A stretch of DNA of 11,011 nucleotides from Kiritimatiellota bacterium (GCA_008636095.1 VSJD01000255.1:1-11011); one strand, 5' to 3'; numbered from the stretch's first letter, positions 1-6,867 are shown. Made by a program: numbers and translations. Notes: generated from the letters alone by a model not told the origin.

Positions 1-540
1 ACACAGAACCCCATCGAACAGGAGGGCACCTATCCCCTGCCGGAGGCCCAGATGGACCGCTTCATGTTCAACATCTGGGTAGACTATCCGCTCGAACACG
101 AAGAGGAAGTCATTATCCGCACAACGACCGTAACGCAGACCGCCCAGCCGCAAAAAGTTTTGAGCAAACAGCAGGTAATCCAGCTCCAACAGGTCGTGCG
201 CAAGATCCCGGTATCCGAGCACGTGATCAAATACGCGATCCGCCTGGTGCGCACCACCCGGCCGGGGAACGAACAAGCGCCGGATTTTATTAAGGAATAC
301 GTGCACATTGGCGCAGGACCGCGGGCCGGCCAGTTTTTAATTCTGGCTGCCAAGGCCCAGGCCGTTATGGGCGGACGGATCCACGTCAGTTGTAACGACA
401 TTAAAATCGCGGCAATTCCCGTGCTGAAGCATCGTATCTACACGAATTTTGCCGCCGATTCCGAAGGCCTGACTTCGATGGACCTGATCAAAAAGCTGCT
501 GGCCGCCATCGCGGAACCTGCGGAAGCTGACTATACTTAA
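1..540 (+). CDS. MoxR-family AAA+ ATPase, C-terminal part (5' end outside window)
   Basis: The reading frame is open from base 1 and begins with the sensor-1/second-region-of-homology block [17 protein letters not shown] followed by MDRFMF, which is hallmark MoxR AAA+ sequence. The ATG at 52 lies inside this motif and is not the real start. About 179 residues are present. The Walker A and B motifs should lie upstream, outside the window. The C-terminal lid domain is recognisable by [19 protein letters not shown] (sensor-2 region, usually GASPR; here the S is G) and by the closing PVLKHRI. MoxR ATPases act as chaperones for metal insertion or activation of partner proteins, often next to VWA-domain and DUF58 genes. 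No such partner follows here; the next gene is an outer-membrane protein 63 bp downstream. The family call is secure. The specific substrate is unknown. Confidence 0.93.
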   Translation, partial: TQNPIEQEGTYPLPEAQMDRFMFNIWVDYPLEHEEEVIIRTTTVTQTAQPQKVLSKQQVIQLQQVVRKIPVSEHVIKYAIRLVRTTRPGNEQAPDFIKEYVHIGAGPRAGQFLILAAKAQAVMGGRIHVSCNDIKIAAIPVLKHRIYTNFAADSEGLTSMDLIKKLLAAIAEPAEADYT

Positions 541-579
541 GAATTTCCGATTTGAGATTCGGGACTCGAAATCACAGAC
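541..579 (+). repeat. Degenerate heptad repeat upstream of the outer-membrane protein gene
   Basis: Successive 7-bp words TCCGATT, TGAGATT, CGGGACT and CGAAATC run from about 546 to 573. They are a weak member of the 7-8 bp repeat family seen in front of several genes in this window. The repeat ends about 30 bp before the ATG at 604. A weak ribosome-binding site AAAGGA (587-592) lies between them. No promoter is clear in this gap. Confidence 0.45.
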
Positions 580-603
580 AACACTGAAAGGAATGACAAG
601 CGC

Positions 604-1863
604 ATGACAACAAGAATGATGACGCGGATGCTGGCGGCGGGATTAGTAATGGCCTCGACCGCATGGGCCACCGACAGTAAATATCAGACATATATCGTGG
701 GTGATCGCGCGGCGGGCATGGGCGGCGCCGTGGTGTCCATCGCCGACTCTGTGGATGCCTGTTATTACAATCCGGCCGGGTTGACCCAAGTTAAATCCAG
801 CACGGTATCGCTCTCGGCCAACCTTTACGGGTGGCAACTGTATCATATCGAGAACGGCCTGTTCCCCGGGGAAAACGTGCAAGGCAACTCCTTCGTAACC
901 ATCCCCTCCACAATGGGCGGCATATGGAAATATAGCCCTGAGTTGTCCCTGGCCTTTTCGGTCCTGGTGCCGGATCGCTCTTCCTACAATGAAATGATAG
1001 CCTATCAAGGTAGCCGGCATCTTTACCAATTTAACACGGATGACCAGTCCATCTGGGTAGGGCCATCGGCGGCTTATCAGCTTACGCCGAACCTGTCGCT
1101 CGGGGCATCGCTTTTCGGCATTTACCGTTCTTACAATGAATATGTCAGCTTGTTTTACGAGGATTTTGACGCCTCCTACGCGGAAGGCCGCAAATTCAAC
1201 GACGTCGCCCTGGCAGCGGTACTGGGCATGCAATATCGTCCCGGCCGCGACTGGAACATCGGCTTGACCCTCCAACCGCCCACCGGCCATATTTATGACA
1301 ACGGCAGAACCATGGAGCATATCCTGGGCCGCAACGTATTATCTAACAACTACTATTACACGGAAGACGTCAAAACAGACAATCAACTGCCGACCAAGGT
1401 CGCCCTCGGCGTCGGCCGCCAAGTCAAAGGCGACTACGCCTTTGGCCTGGACCTGACCTACCACCTGCCGACAAGTTACAACCTCCAGCAATGGCAATTC
1501 ATGGGCGAAGAAAAATATGTGCGCATCGTGCGCGCGCCCGTGCTGGATTTAAATCTTGGCGGTGAATATTTTATTCAAAAAATATACCCGGTACGTGCCG
1601 GCTTTTACACCGGGTTTTCCTCGGTGCCGGAAATCAATGAACAAGAAAACTACGCATCCTCCAACGTGGACACTTACGGCCTGACGTTCAGCGTAGGCCG
1701 GGAAGTCAAGAATGTGGCCTTCAACGTGGGGATCAACTACATCTTCGGCCGCGGCTACGACCTGGGCTATGAGCTCAATGACAATAACGAAGCGGTTCAG
1801 ACCGTCGTGAACGCCTGGGAACAGCAGATCCTGTTCACGGTCAACACGGCCTATTATTTCTAA
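604..1863 (+). CDS. OmpP1/FadL-like outer-membrane beta-barrel protein
   Basis: This 419-residue protein has a signal peptide. A short basic N-terminus is followed by a hydrophobic stretch (LAAGLVMAS) and a likely signal peptidase I site after TAWA (residue 22). The mature N-terminus contains GMGGAVVSIADSV and YYNPAGL, the conserved N-terminal signature of the FadL/TodX/OmpP1 transport family. The rest alternates aromatic and polar residues in amphipathic strands. It ends in TVNTAYYF, a C-terminal phenylalanine typical of barrels assembled by BAM. FadL-type barrels move hydrophobic compounds across the outer membrane; the substrate here cannot be deduced. The start is ATG 604, with AAAGGA 11 bp upstream; in-frame ATGs at 616, 619 and 628 are alternatives. 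It could be a related porin of unknown function. Confidence 0.85.
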   Translation: MTTRMMTRMLAAGLVMASTAWATDSKYQTYIVGDRAAGMGGAVVSIADSVDACYYNPAGLTQVKSSTVSLSANLYGWQLYHIENGLFPGENVQGNSFVTIPSTMGGIWKYSPELSLAFSVLVPDRSSYNEMIAYQGSRHLYQFNTDDQSIWVGPSAAYQLTPNLSLGASLFGIYRSYNEYVSLFYEDFDASYAEGRKFNDVALAAVLGMQYRPGRDWNIGLTLQPPTGHIYDNGRTMEHILGRNVLSNNYYYTEDVKTDNQLPTKVALGVGRQVKGDYAFGLDLTYHLPTSYNLQQWQFMGEEKYVRIVRAPVLDLNLGGEYFIQKIYPVRAGFYTGFSSVPEINEQENYASSNVDTYGLTFSVGREVKNVAFNVGINYIFGRGYDLGYELNDNNEAVQTVVNAWEQQILFTVNTAYYF

Positions 1864-1900
1864 CCCGGCAGAAGAAAACTTGAAACCCCTGAAAAAGCAG

Positions 1901-1930
1901 TTGACGCCAACAAGGCGCTTGGACTATAAA
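1901..1930 (+). promoter_or_regulatory. Predicted sigma-70-type promoter for rpsU
   Basis: TTGACG (1901-1906) and TATAAA (1925-1930) are separated by 18 bp; each hexamer matches the vegetative consensus at 5 of 6 positions. Transcription would start near 1937, giving an rpsU leader of about 160 nt. The site lies just after the stop codon of the barrel gene, in the only sizeable gap before rpsU. Sequence match only. Confidence 0.5.
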
Positions 1931-2042
1931 GGATGCGTATTAGCGCAACGATTATATCGGTGAACACACAGGCAAACGGCATAGAGCTTTGGTTTTTCAG
2001 AAAAATAACTTCACAAACTGGGCTTGTTTACGAGTTCTTTTC

Positions 2043-2077
2043 CATCATAAATCAGAAATCATAAATCAGAAATACTA
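2043..2077 (+). repeat. Heptad tandem repeat in the rpsU leader
   Basis: Five consecutive 7-bp units: CATCATA, AATCAGA, AATCATA, AATCAGA, AATACTA. They end 3 bp before the ribosome-binding site AAGGGGGTG (2081-2089). The remaining leader (1931-2042) is AT-rich and shows no other structure I can support. Confidence 0.8.
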
Positions 2078-2099
2078 TTGAAGGGGGTGTAAATACATC

Positions 2100-2267
2100 G
2101 TGGTTGAAATAAAATTAAAAAGAGGCGAAAACGTTGACAAGGCCTTGCGGCGCCTGAAGAAAAAGATGGACAAGGAAGGAACGATGAAGGAAATCCGCAA
2201 TCATCGGTACTTCGAGAAGCCGAGCGAAAGGCGTCGGAAAAAGGCGGCGCGCGCGCGCATGAATTAA
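2100..2267 (+). CDS. rpsU: 30S ribosomal protein S21
   Basis: A 55-residue basic protein starting with GTG. It reads [19 protein letters not shown] near the N-terminus, then [20 protein letters not shown], then an Arg/Lys/Ala-rich tail. The ALRRLKKK helix and the [11 protein letters not shown] segment are the S21 signature. S21 sits on the 30S platform near the anti-Shine-Dalgarno end of 16S rRNA and aids initiation. The start is set by the strong ribosome-binding site AAGGGGGTG (2081-2089), 10 bp upstream, the best one on the plus strand here. The protein is shorter than the E. coli form (71 residues) through a short C-terminal tail, as in many phyla. It has its own predicted promoter and a terminator 23 bp downstream, so it looks monocistronic. 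Confidence 0.93.
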   Translation: MVEIKLKRGENVDKALRRLKKKMDKEGTMKEIRNHRYFEKPSERRRKKAARARMN

Positions 2268-2290
2268 TGGATTGGCTTTGTACCCGGTCG

Positions 2291-2321
2291 AAAGCTCCTC
2301 CGGAGGGGGAGCTTTCTTTTT
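2291..2321 (+). terminator. Rho-independent terminator of rpsU
   Basis: AAAGCTCC (2291-2298) pairs perfectly with GGAGCTTT (2308-2315). The stem can extend by two more pairs, and a T-rich run TTTCTTTTT (2313-2321) follows directly. It lies 23 bp after the rpsU stop and only 14 bp before the ATG of gmd. It therefore separates the ribosomal gene from the sugar-nucleotide genes, or allows only partial read-through. Confidence 0.9.
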
Positions 2322-2334
2322 AATACCTGAAACT

Positions 2335-3291
2335 ATGAAAGCACTGATTACCGGCATCACGGGCCAGGATGGATCGTACCTGGCGGAATTCCTGCTGGAA
2401 AAAGGTTACACCGTGTGCGGCATGGTGCGCCGCTCCAGCACGGAAAATTTCGAGCGCATCGCCCACCTGGCCGACCGCGTGGTGTTGAAGCAGGCCGACC
2501 TGCTGGACCAGCTATCCCTGATCAAGATCATGGAAGAGGTGCAGCCGGATGAGATTTACAACCTGGCGGCCATGTCGTTTGTGCCAACTTCCTGGACCCA
2601 GCCCATGCTGACGGGTGAGTTTACGGCCATCGGCGTCACGCGCGTACTGGAAGCCATGCGGCAGATCTGCCCCAAGGCAAAGTTTTACCAGGCTTCGAGC
2701 AGTGAGATGTTCGGCAAAGTCCGCGAAGTGCCCCAGACGGAGCTGACCGCATTTCACCCCCGCAGTCCCTACGGCGCGGCCAAGGCCTACGGACATTACA
2801 TCACGGTAAACTACCGCGAGAGCTACAATCTGTTTGCCGTCTCCGGTATTCTCTTTAACCACGAAAGCCCGCGCCGCGGACGCGAATTTGTAACCCGTAA
2901 AATCAGCGATGGCGTGGCCCGCATCAAGCTCGGCTTGGAACGCGATTTGCGCATGGGCAACCTGGATTCCCAACGTGACTGGGGATTTGCCGGCGATTAC
3001 GTCCGGGCCATGTGGATGATGCTCCAACAGCCGCAACCGGACGATTACGTCATTGCCACGGGCACCGCTCATTCCGTCCACGATTTTATCGAGCGGGCGT
3101 TTGCACGCGTGGGGCTGGATTGGAAACGCTACGTTGTCCAAGACCCCCTGTTTATCCGCCCGGCCGAAGTGGATCATCTGCTGGGCGACAGCTCCAAGGC
3201 ACGCCGGGTTTTGGGTTGGAAGCCCAGCGTGGATTTCGGTGAGCTGGTGGACATGATGGTGGATGCCGACCTGAAGAAATTGAGTGATTAA
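2335..3291 (+). CDS. gmd: GDP-mannose 4,6-dehydratase
   Basis: A 318-residue extended SDR enzyme. It converts GDP-D-mannose to GDP-4-keto-6-deoxy-D-mannose with a tightly bound NADP. The nucleotide-binding loop [10 protein letters not shown] is at residues 6-15. The active site has SSSE at 121-124 and the Tyr-Lys pair in SPYGAAK (Y146, K150). The block [16 protein letters not shown] (175-190) is diagnostic of the GMD family. It is shorter than E. coli Gmd (373 residues) but resembles the compact GMDs paired with RMD. The start is ATG 2335: an in-frame TTG at 2272 would translate the rpsU terminator and add 21 residues ahead of the Rossmann strand [10 protein letters not shown]. No Shine-Dalgarno sequence is visible before 2335. 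It is followed 67 bp later by rmd. The promoter is not evident; read-through from rpsU is possible. Confidence 0.93.
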   Translation: MKALITGITGQDGSYLAEFLLEKGYTVCGMVRRSSTENFERIAHLADRVVLKQADLLDQLSLIKIMEEVQPDEIYNLAAMSFVPTSWTQPMLTGEFTAIGVTRVLEAMRQICPKAKFYQASSSEMFGKVREVPQTELTAFHPRSPYGAAKAYGHYITVNYRESYNLFAVSGILFNHESPRRGREFVTRKISDGVARIKLGLERDLRMGNLDSQRDWGFAGDYVRAMWMMLQQPQPDDYVIATGTAHSVHDFIERAFARVGLDWKRYVVQDPLFIRPAEVDHLLGDSSKARRVLGWKPSVDFGELVDMMVDADLKKLSD

Positions 3292-3318
3292 ATGATTCCG
3301 TTTCCCAAATCACTCAAT
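3279..3318 (+). repeat. 11-bp inverted repeat across the gmd stop codon
   Basis: ATTGAGTGATT (3279-3289) is the exact reverse complement of AATCACTCAAT (3308-3318), with an 18-nt loop. The left arm covers the last codons and the first base of the gmd stop; the right arm is the first part of the octad repeat before rmd. There is no T-run behind it, so it is not a standard terminator. It may simply reflect the repeat family occurring in both orientations. Confidence 0.6.
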
Positions 3319-3354
3319 CACTGAATCGCTAAATCGCTAAATCTCTAAATTTCT
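3307..3354 (+). repeat. Octad tandem repeat directly before rmd
   Basis: Six consecutive 8-bp units: AAATCACT, CAATCACT, GAATCGCT, AAATCGCT, AAATCTCT, AAATTTCT. The last one ends 4 bp before the ATG of rmd. The repeat fills the place where a Shine-Dalgarno sequence would be, and none is present. The units share the AATC core with the heptads at 2043-2077 but have an 8-bp period. Confidence 0.85.
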
Positions 3355-3358
3355 TCCA

Positions 3359-4324
3359 ATGCGTGTGCTCATTACAGGCGCCAATGGATTTGTCGGTCGA
3401 CATACGGTCCACGACCTCCAGCAGGCCGGTCACACCGTATCCGGGTTTGACCTCGCTACCTCACCCGCCACCCCGCCCACCCTTGACATCCATACCGGCG
3501 ATATCCAGGACAAGGATGCCGTCAACGAAGTGGTGGCAAAAACACGGCCGGAGGCTTGCGTACATTTAAGCGCCCTTTCCTTTGTCCCGGAAGGCTGGCG
3601 CAATCCCGAAGCCCTTTTTTCCATTAACCTGCTGGGTACCATCCATCTGCTCGAAGCCTTCCGCCGGCAGGCGCCCGGTGCGCGCATCCTGGTTGTAAGT
3701 TCCGCCGAGGTATATGGCTTGCGCCCGCGGCCCCGGCCGGTTCAGGAAGATGACCTGCTGGATCCGGATAATCCGTATGCCATCTCCAAGGCGGCGGCTG
3801 ACCGGCTGGCGCTTCTGTATGCTCGTCAGCACGGACTGCCGGTCATGACCGTCCGCCCTTATAACCATATCGGTCCCGGCCAGGACCCTCATTTTGTAGT
3901 AGCTTCCTTTGCCACACAACTGGTGGCCATCGCCCGTAGACAGGCCATCGCCTGTGGACAGGCCCCGGCTATTCTCAAAGTCGGCAACCTGGATAGCCTG
4001 CGTGACTTTACCGACGTACGTGACGTGGCCCGCGCCTATCGCCTCCTGCTGGAAAATGGCCAGCAGGGCCGGGCTTATAATCTCTGCTCACAACAGACCA
4101 CCACCATCCGTGCGATTCTGGACCAGTTGTGCGACCTGAGTGGCGCACACCCCGCGGTGGAAGTGGACCCCCAGCGCTATCGGCCCGCCGGCGAACGCCC
4201 CGGCCTGGACACGACCCGTATTGAAACTGATATTCACTGGAAACCGAAAATACCGATGAGCGCAACGCTCCGGGATATCCTTGCTGAGGCTACCCGCACG
4301 TTCCGTACCGAACAACGCGCATGA
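3359..4324 (+). CDS. rmd: GDP-6-deoxy-D-mannose reductase (GDP-D-rhamnose synthesis)
   Basis: A 321-residue extended SDR. It reduces the 4-keto product of Gmd to GDP-D-rhamnose using NAD(P)H. Seen in sequence: the nucleotide loop TGANGFVG (6-13), SSAEVYG (114-120), catalytic Tyr-Lys in NPYAISK (Y140, K144), and the family blocks RPYNHIGPGQ (166-175) and KVGNLDSLRDFTDVRDVARAY (207-227), which are typical of RMD rather than of GDP-fucose synthase. Pairing with gmd supports this. Oddity: codons at 3925-3960 hold a tandem 18-bp duplication that yields AIARRQ then AIACGQ, so about 6 residues look extra relative to the family. The stop overlaps the next start as ATGA (4321-4324), implying translational coupling. 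A related 4-reductase or epimerase with another GDP-sugar is a less likely alternative. Confidence 0.85.
   Translation: MRVLITGANGFVGRHTVHDLQQAGHTVSGFDLATSPATPPTLDIHTGDIQDKDAVNEVVAKTRPEACVHLSALSFVPEGWRNPEALFSINLLGTIHLLEAFRRQAPGARILVVSSAEVYGLRPRPRPVQEDDLLDPDNPYAISKAAADRLALLYARQHGLPVMTVRPYNHIGPGQDPHFVVASFATQLVAIARRQAIACGQAPAILKVGNLDSLRDFTDVRDVARAYRLLLENGQQGRAYNLCSQQTTTIRAILDQLCDLSGAHPAVEVDPQRYRPAGERPGLDTTRIETDIHWKPKIPMSATLRDILAEATRTFRTEQRA
3925..3960 (+). repeat. 18-bp in-frame tandem duplication inside rmd
   Basis: Two adjacent 18-bp units (3925-3942 and 3943-3960) begin GGCCATCGCC and end GACA; they match at 16 of 18 positions. The next four bases again read GGCC. The unit encodes six residues (AIARRQ / AIACGQ), so the reading frame is kept. 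Confidence 0.75.
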
Positions 4325-5379
4325 AATTCCCAAAGAAAGTACCGTACGCCCTGTTGCGCCTGATCGCCGGTGTGGGTATTATCGCCTACTTGTTTTCACG
4401 AATGGATCTGCACGGCCTGATGGCGGTCCTGCGCGAAAGCCTGACCAGGTGGCCCTGGCTTTTGTGCGGCGCCATAATTTGTTTTATCTGCCTGTGCATC
4501 GGCGTGATCCGCTGGAAAATCATTCTCGATGGGCGCGGCCTGCGCATGTCCTGGGGCCGCGTATTCAGCGTTTTCTTTATCGGCCAGTTTTTCAACGCGT
4601 TCATGTTCGGGTCCACCGGGGGCGACCTGGCCCGCGCGTTTTATGCCGCCCAGGAGACGCACCACAAGAAAACCGAGGCTGTCGCCACCGTACTGATTGA
4701 CCGCATGATCGGCCTCGTTTTGCTTGACTTCATTGCGCTCGTCATGCTGATCGCTCGCGCTTCATTTTATATCAATCACTGGGTTACACACGTGCCGGCT
4801 TTCCTGATGCTGGGCATGAACCTGCTGACCGCCATCGGACTGGTGGTCCTGTTTAACATTCACCGGTTTCAACACTGGCCGCTGTTTCGGCGTATTACCA
4901 ACCATCCCGTCATCGGACCGATCATCAAACGCACGCTGATTTCCATATTCCTTTATCGCCGCAAAACCGGCGTTCTGTTCAAAACCCTTTTGCTTTCGCT
5001 GGTCGCCCATTTGTTGATAATCCTGGAGTGTTACTGCCTGGGCCGGAGTTTTCAGATCCACCTGGGACTGATTGCATATCTTACGGTCATTCCGATGATC
5101 ATGGCCATCGCGGCCCTGCCCATCACTCCAGGCGGCCTGGGCATTCGCGAAGGTCTTGCGGTTGCCCTGTTCGGAGCGCTGGGCATCGGCATTACACAGT
5201 CCCTGCCGCTCTCCTTGATGCTTTACCTGATCGGGGTGGTCTGGAGTTTATTCGGGGGAATGATTTTTCTGGGCTATACGGCCGGCGCCGGCCGCACCAC
5301 CTACGAGGAATTACAGAAGCTCCGCCACGAAGCGTCGAGCGTAGATGCCAATATCCGGGTCACGCGCCCCCATCCATAG
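4321..5379 (+). CDS. LPG-synthase-TM / UPF0104 (AglD/YbhN-like) multi-pass membrane protein
   Basis: A 352-residue integral membrane protein with about seven or eight hydrophobic segments. Conserved features of the lysylphosphatidylglycerol-synthase transmembrane family are present: SVFFIGQFFNAFMFGSTGGD (83-102), then AVATVLIDRMIGL (120-132), and the glycine/proline motif ALPITPGGLGIREG (265-278) near the C-terminus. Members include the membrane half of MprF and uncharacterised YbhN/AglD-like proteins often found in glycan or glycolipid loci. The soluble aminoacyl-transferase domain of MprF is absent, so lysyl transfer is not implied. It starts at an ATG overlapping the rmd stop (ATGA), so it is probably co-translated with rmd. 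Its last 69 bp overlap the convergent Mur-like gene. A role in moving or modifying a lipid-linked glycan is inference from context. Confidence 0.85.
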   Translation: MKFPKKVPYALLRLIAGVGIIAYLFSRMDLHGLMAVLRESLTRWPWLLCGAIICFICLCIGVIRWKIILDGRGLRMSWGRVFSVFFIGQFFNAFMFGSTGGDLARAFYAAQETHHKKTEAVATVLIDRMIGLVLLDFIALVMLIARASFYINHWVTHVPAFLMLGMNLLTAIGLVVLFNIHRFQHWPLFRRITNHPVIGPIIKRTLISIFLYRRKTGVLFKTLLLSLVAHLLIILECYCLGRSFQIHLGLIAYLTVIPMIMAIAALPITPGGLGIREGLAVALFGALGIGITQSLPLSLMLYLIGVVWSLFGGMIFLGYTAGAGRTTYEELQKLRHEASSVDANIRVTRPHP

Positions 5380-6693
5380 CACCCCGTCGCCCGCCTGCGC
5401 CGCGGCCTTCAGACGCGCCAGCAGATCGTCATAGTTTGCCGCCAGTTCCGCGCACACCCCGCGCTCGCGCAGTGCGTTCACCAGGGTATCCGCGGTCACT
5501 GTTCGCTGGGCCGTGCCGCCGGCAAAATAGACCGGCAGGATAAATACCCGGTCAGCCGATTTGGCCCGCGCGCAAAAAGCCTGGACCAGCTCACCCAGCA
5601 TCAAGGCCAGCGGCGCAAACCCATGCGGACGCCACACGGCCAGAACGCGCCGGTAATAGGGCGCCACCGCGTCCCAAGCGGCCCCAATTTTAGCCGGGTT
5701 ATGCGCATAATCGTCAATCACCGTGACACCGCGCCCCATCCCTAAGCGTTCCAAGCGCCGCTGAATGCCGCCAAAACCAGCCAGGGCCCGGCTGATTAAC
5801 GGCAAGGCATAGCCTAATCGTTCGCACAGCATGACAGCCTGCAGGGCATTCTCGGCGTTATGGCGCCCCAGGAGCGGCAGATTGAAGTCCACACCACGAT
5901 ATCCAAAATGAATGCCCTCCGCCGAAAGATCGGGCTTAAAACCGTTAAGGGGTTCGTCAGCCGCAGCGGTGCCGTAACAGCCCACCACCCCGCACTTGAC
6001 CTGCCCGGCAAAAGCCTTGAACAAATGTCGAACTTCCGATAGCTCGAAATGATCCTTCGACATGTTTGTGATCACCGCCCAGTCCGGATGAAAACGCAAG
6101 AGGGAGCGATCGCTTTCGTCCACTTCCACCACCCAGACATCCGACCGGCCCACGCGCACGTTTCCAATTTGGCGCGGGTCAACCCAGTTAAGCAGTGCCC
6201 CGCCGTTGACCACGGTGGGATCGGCGCCGAGTTGGGCAAGCGCCCAGCCGATGATGCCGGTCACGGTGGTCTTGCCGGCCGTGCCCGTGATGGCAATCTG
6301 GCAGGTTTTGGCATTCGCCCATTGCGCCAGGCATTCGGCCCGATGCAGAATCGGAACCCGCAGTCGCCGCGCCGCGGCGATGTCCGGATTATCCGCCTCG
6401 ATGGCCGAGCTTATCACGAGGCCCGTCAAATCGGCGGTCACCCCATTACCGTCCTGGGACCTGAGCTGGACGCCCGCCGAGCGCAGTTTCTCCAGCACAT
6501 TTACCACGCTGTCAGCGTGGTCCAGGGCTCGCCCCGCATCCAGATACCGATCGGAACCGGAAACCCGACAGCCCTGGGCCAGCAACACCTGCGCCAGGGC
6601 GCTCATGCCAACGCCCGCAATGCCGACCAGGTGGTAGGAAAAATTTTCGATTTTCGATTTTCGATTTTCGATTGGAGACATATTCCGCTTCAT
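5311..6693 (-). CDS. MurC/Mpl-like Mur ligase family protein
   Basis: About 460 residues in the three-domain Mur ligase layout. The N-terminal Rossmann domain begins YHLVGIAGVGMSALAQ (20-35) with VSGSD (44-48). The central ATPase has the P-loop GTAGKTTVTG (137-146), VVEVDESD (188-195) and TNMSKDHFE (209-217). GRHNAENAL (276-284), RRLERLG (312-318) and IDDYAHNP (326-333) lead to the C-terminal domain with VWRPHG. The N-terminal glycine-rich block and the DESD and DYAH motifs resemble UDP-MurNAc:L-alanine ligase (MurC) and Mpl. The P-loop reads GTAGKT where MurC and Mpl normally have GTHGKT, and DYAHNPAKI replaces DYAHHPTEI. It may therefore be a paralogue with another substrate. The start is ATG 6693 (GGAGG 15 nt upstream) or ATG 6681. 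Either way the frame passes through four heptads (6644-6671), translated as ENRKSKIEN. It lies downstream of argC on the same strand. Confidence 0.85.
   Translation of the reverse strand: MKRNMSPIENRKSKIENFSYHLVGIAGVGMSALAQVLLAQGCRVSGSDRYLDAGRALDHADSVVNVLEKLRSAGVQLRSQDGNGVTADLTGLVISSAIEADNPDIAAARRLRVPILHRAECLAQWANAKTCQIAITGTAGKTTVTGIIGWALAQLGADPTVVNGGALLNWVDPRQIGNVRVGRSDVWVVEVDESDRSLLRFHPDWAVITNMSKDHFELSEVRHLFKAFAGQVKCGVVGCYGTAAADEPLNGFKPDLSAEGIHFGYRGVDFNLPLLGRHNAENALQAVMLCERLGYALPLISRALAGFGGIQRRLERLGMGRGVTVIDDYAHNPAKIGAAWDAVAPYYRRVLAVWRPHGFAPLALMLGELVQAFCARAKSADRVFILPVYFAGGTAQRTVTADTLVNALRERGVCAELAANYDDLLARLKAAAQAGDGVLWMGARDPDIGIYARRFVAELL
6644..6671 (-). repeat. Four perfect heptads inside the 5' coding end of the Mur-like gene
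   Basis: On the plus strand the unit TTTTCGA is repeated four times without error (on the coding strand TCGAAAA). It lies between both candidate start codons (6693, 6681) and the first conserved Rossmann motif. No ATG, GTG or TTG occurs in frame between the repeat and that motif. Seven is not a multiple of three, so gain or loss of one unit would shift the frame. Confidence 0.9.
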
Positions 6694-6867
6694 GGTCCTA
6701 TTTTAATGCCTCCGGGAATATTTCCATTATCTGTTAACGCGCACACATCCAGTCAAACAGAAAACATAATGTCGCGAACAGGACAAGTCCGATCCAAGAT
6801 CGAAAACCTGCCAGCAATGCTGCGCATAGCGCCGTAGGCAATCGACAATCGAAAATTGGTAATGCCG
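6694..6867. other. 174-bp gap between argC and the Mur-like gene, with heptad remnants
   Basis: No gene is supported here. The gap holds two more heptads (AATCGAC, AATCGAA; 6840-6853) and a run of short palindromes: GGAC-AA-GTCC (6781-6790), CAGCA-A-TGCTG (6812-6822) and GCGC-ATA-GCGC (6822-6832). None has a T-run, so no standard terminator for argC is seen. A GGAGG (minus strand, 6713-6709) may serve the Mur-like gene. Confidence 0.5.

Noticed and set aside
643..1320. 225-residue minus-strand ORF
   Set aside because: It is a shadow of the outer-membrane protein gene, which has a signal peptide and family motifs.
2272..2334. TTG start and 21-residue N-terminal extension of gmd
   Set aside because: The extension is a translation of the rpsU terminator hairpin. 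The Rossmann strand of the enzyme starts at ATG 2335.
6781..6832. Short palindromes after argC as a terminator
   Set aside because: Stems are 4-5 bp with no T-run on either strand.
6049..6837. 262-residue plus-strand ORF
   Set aside because: It is antisense to the Mur-like ligase, whose protein matches a known family along its length. The ORF has no recognisable motif.
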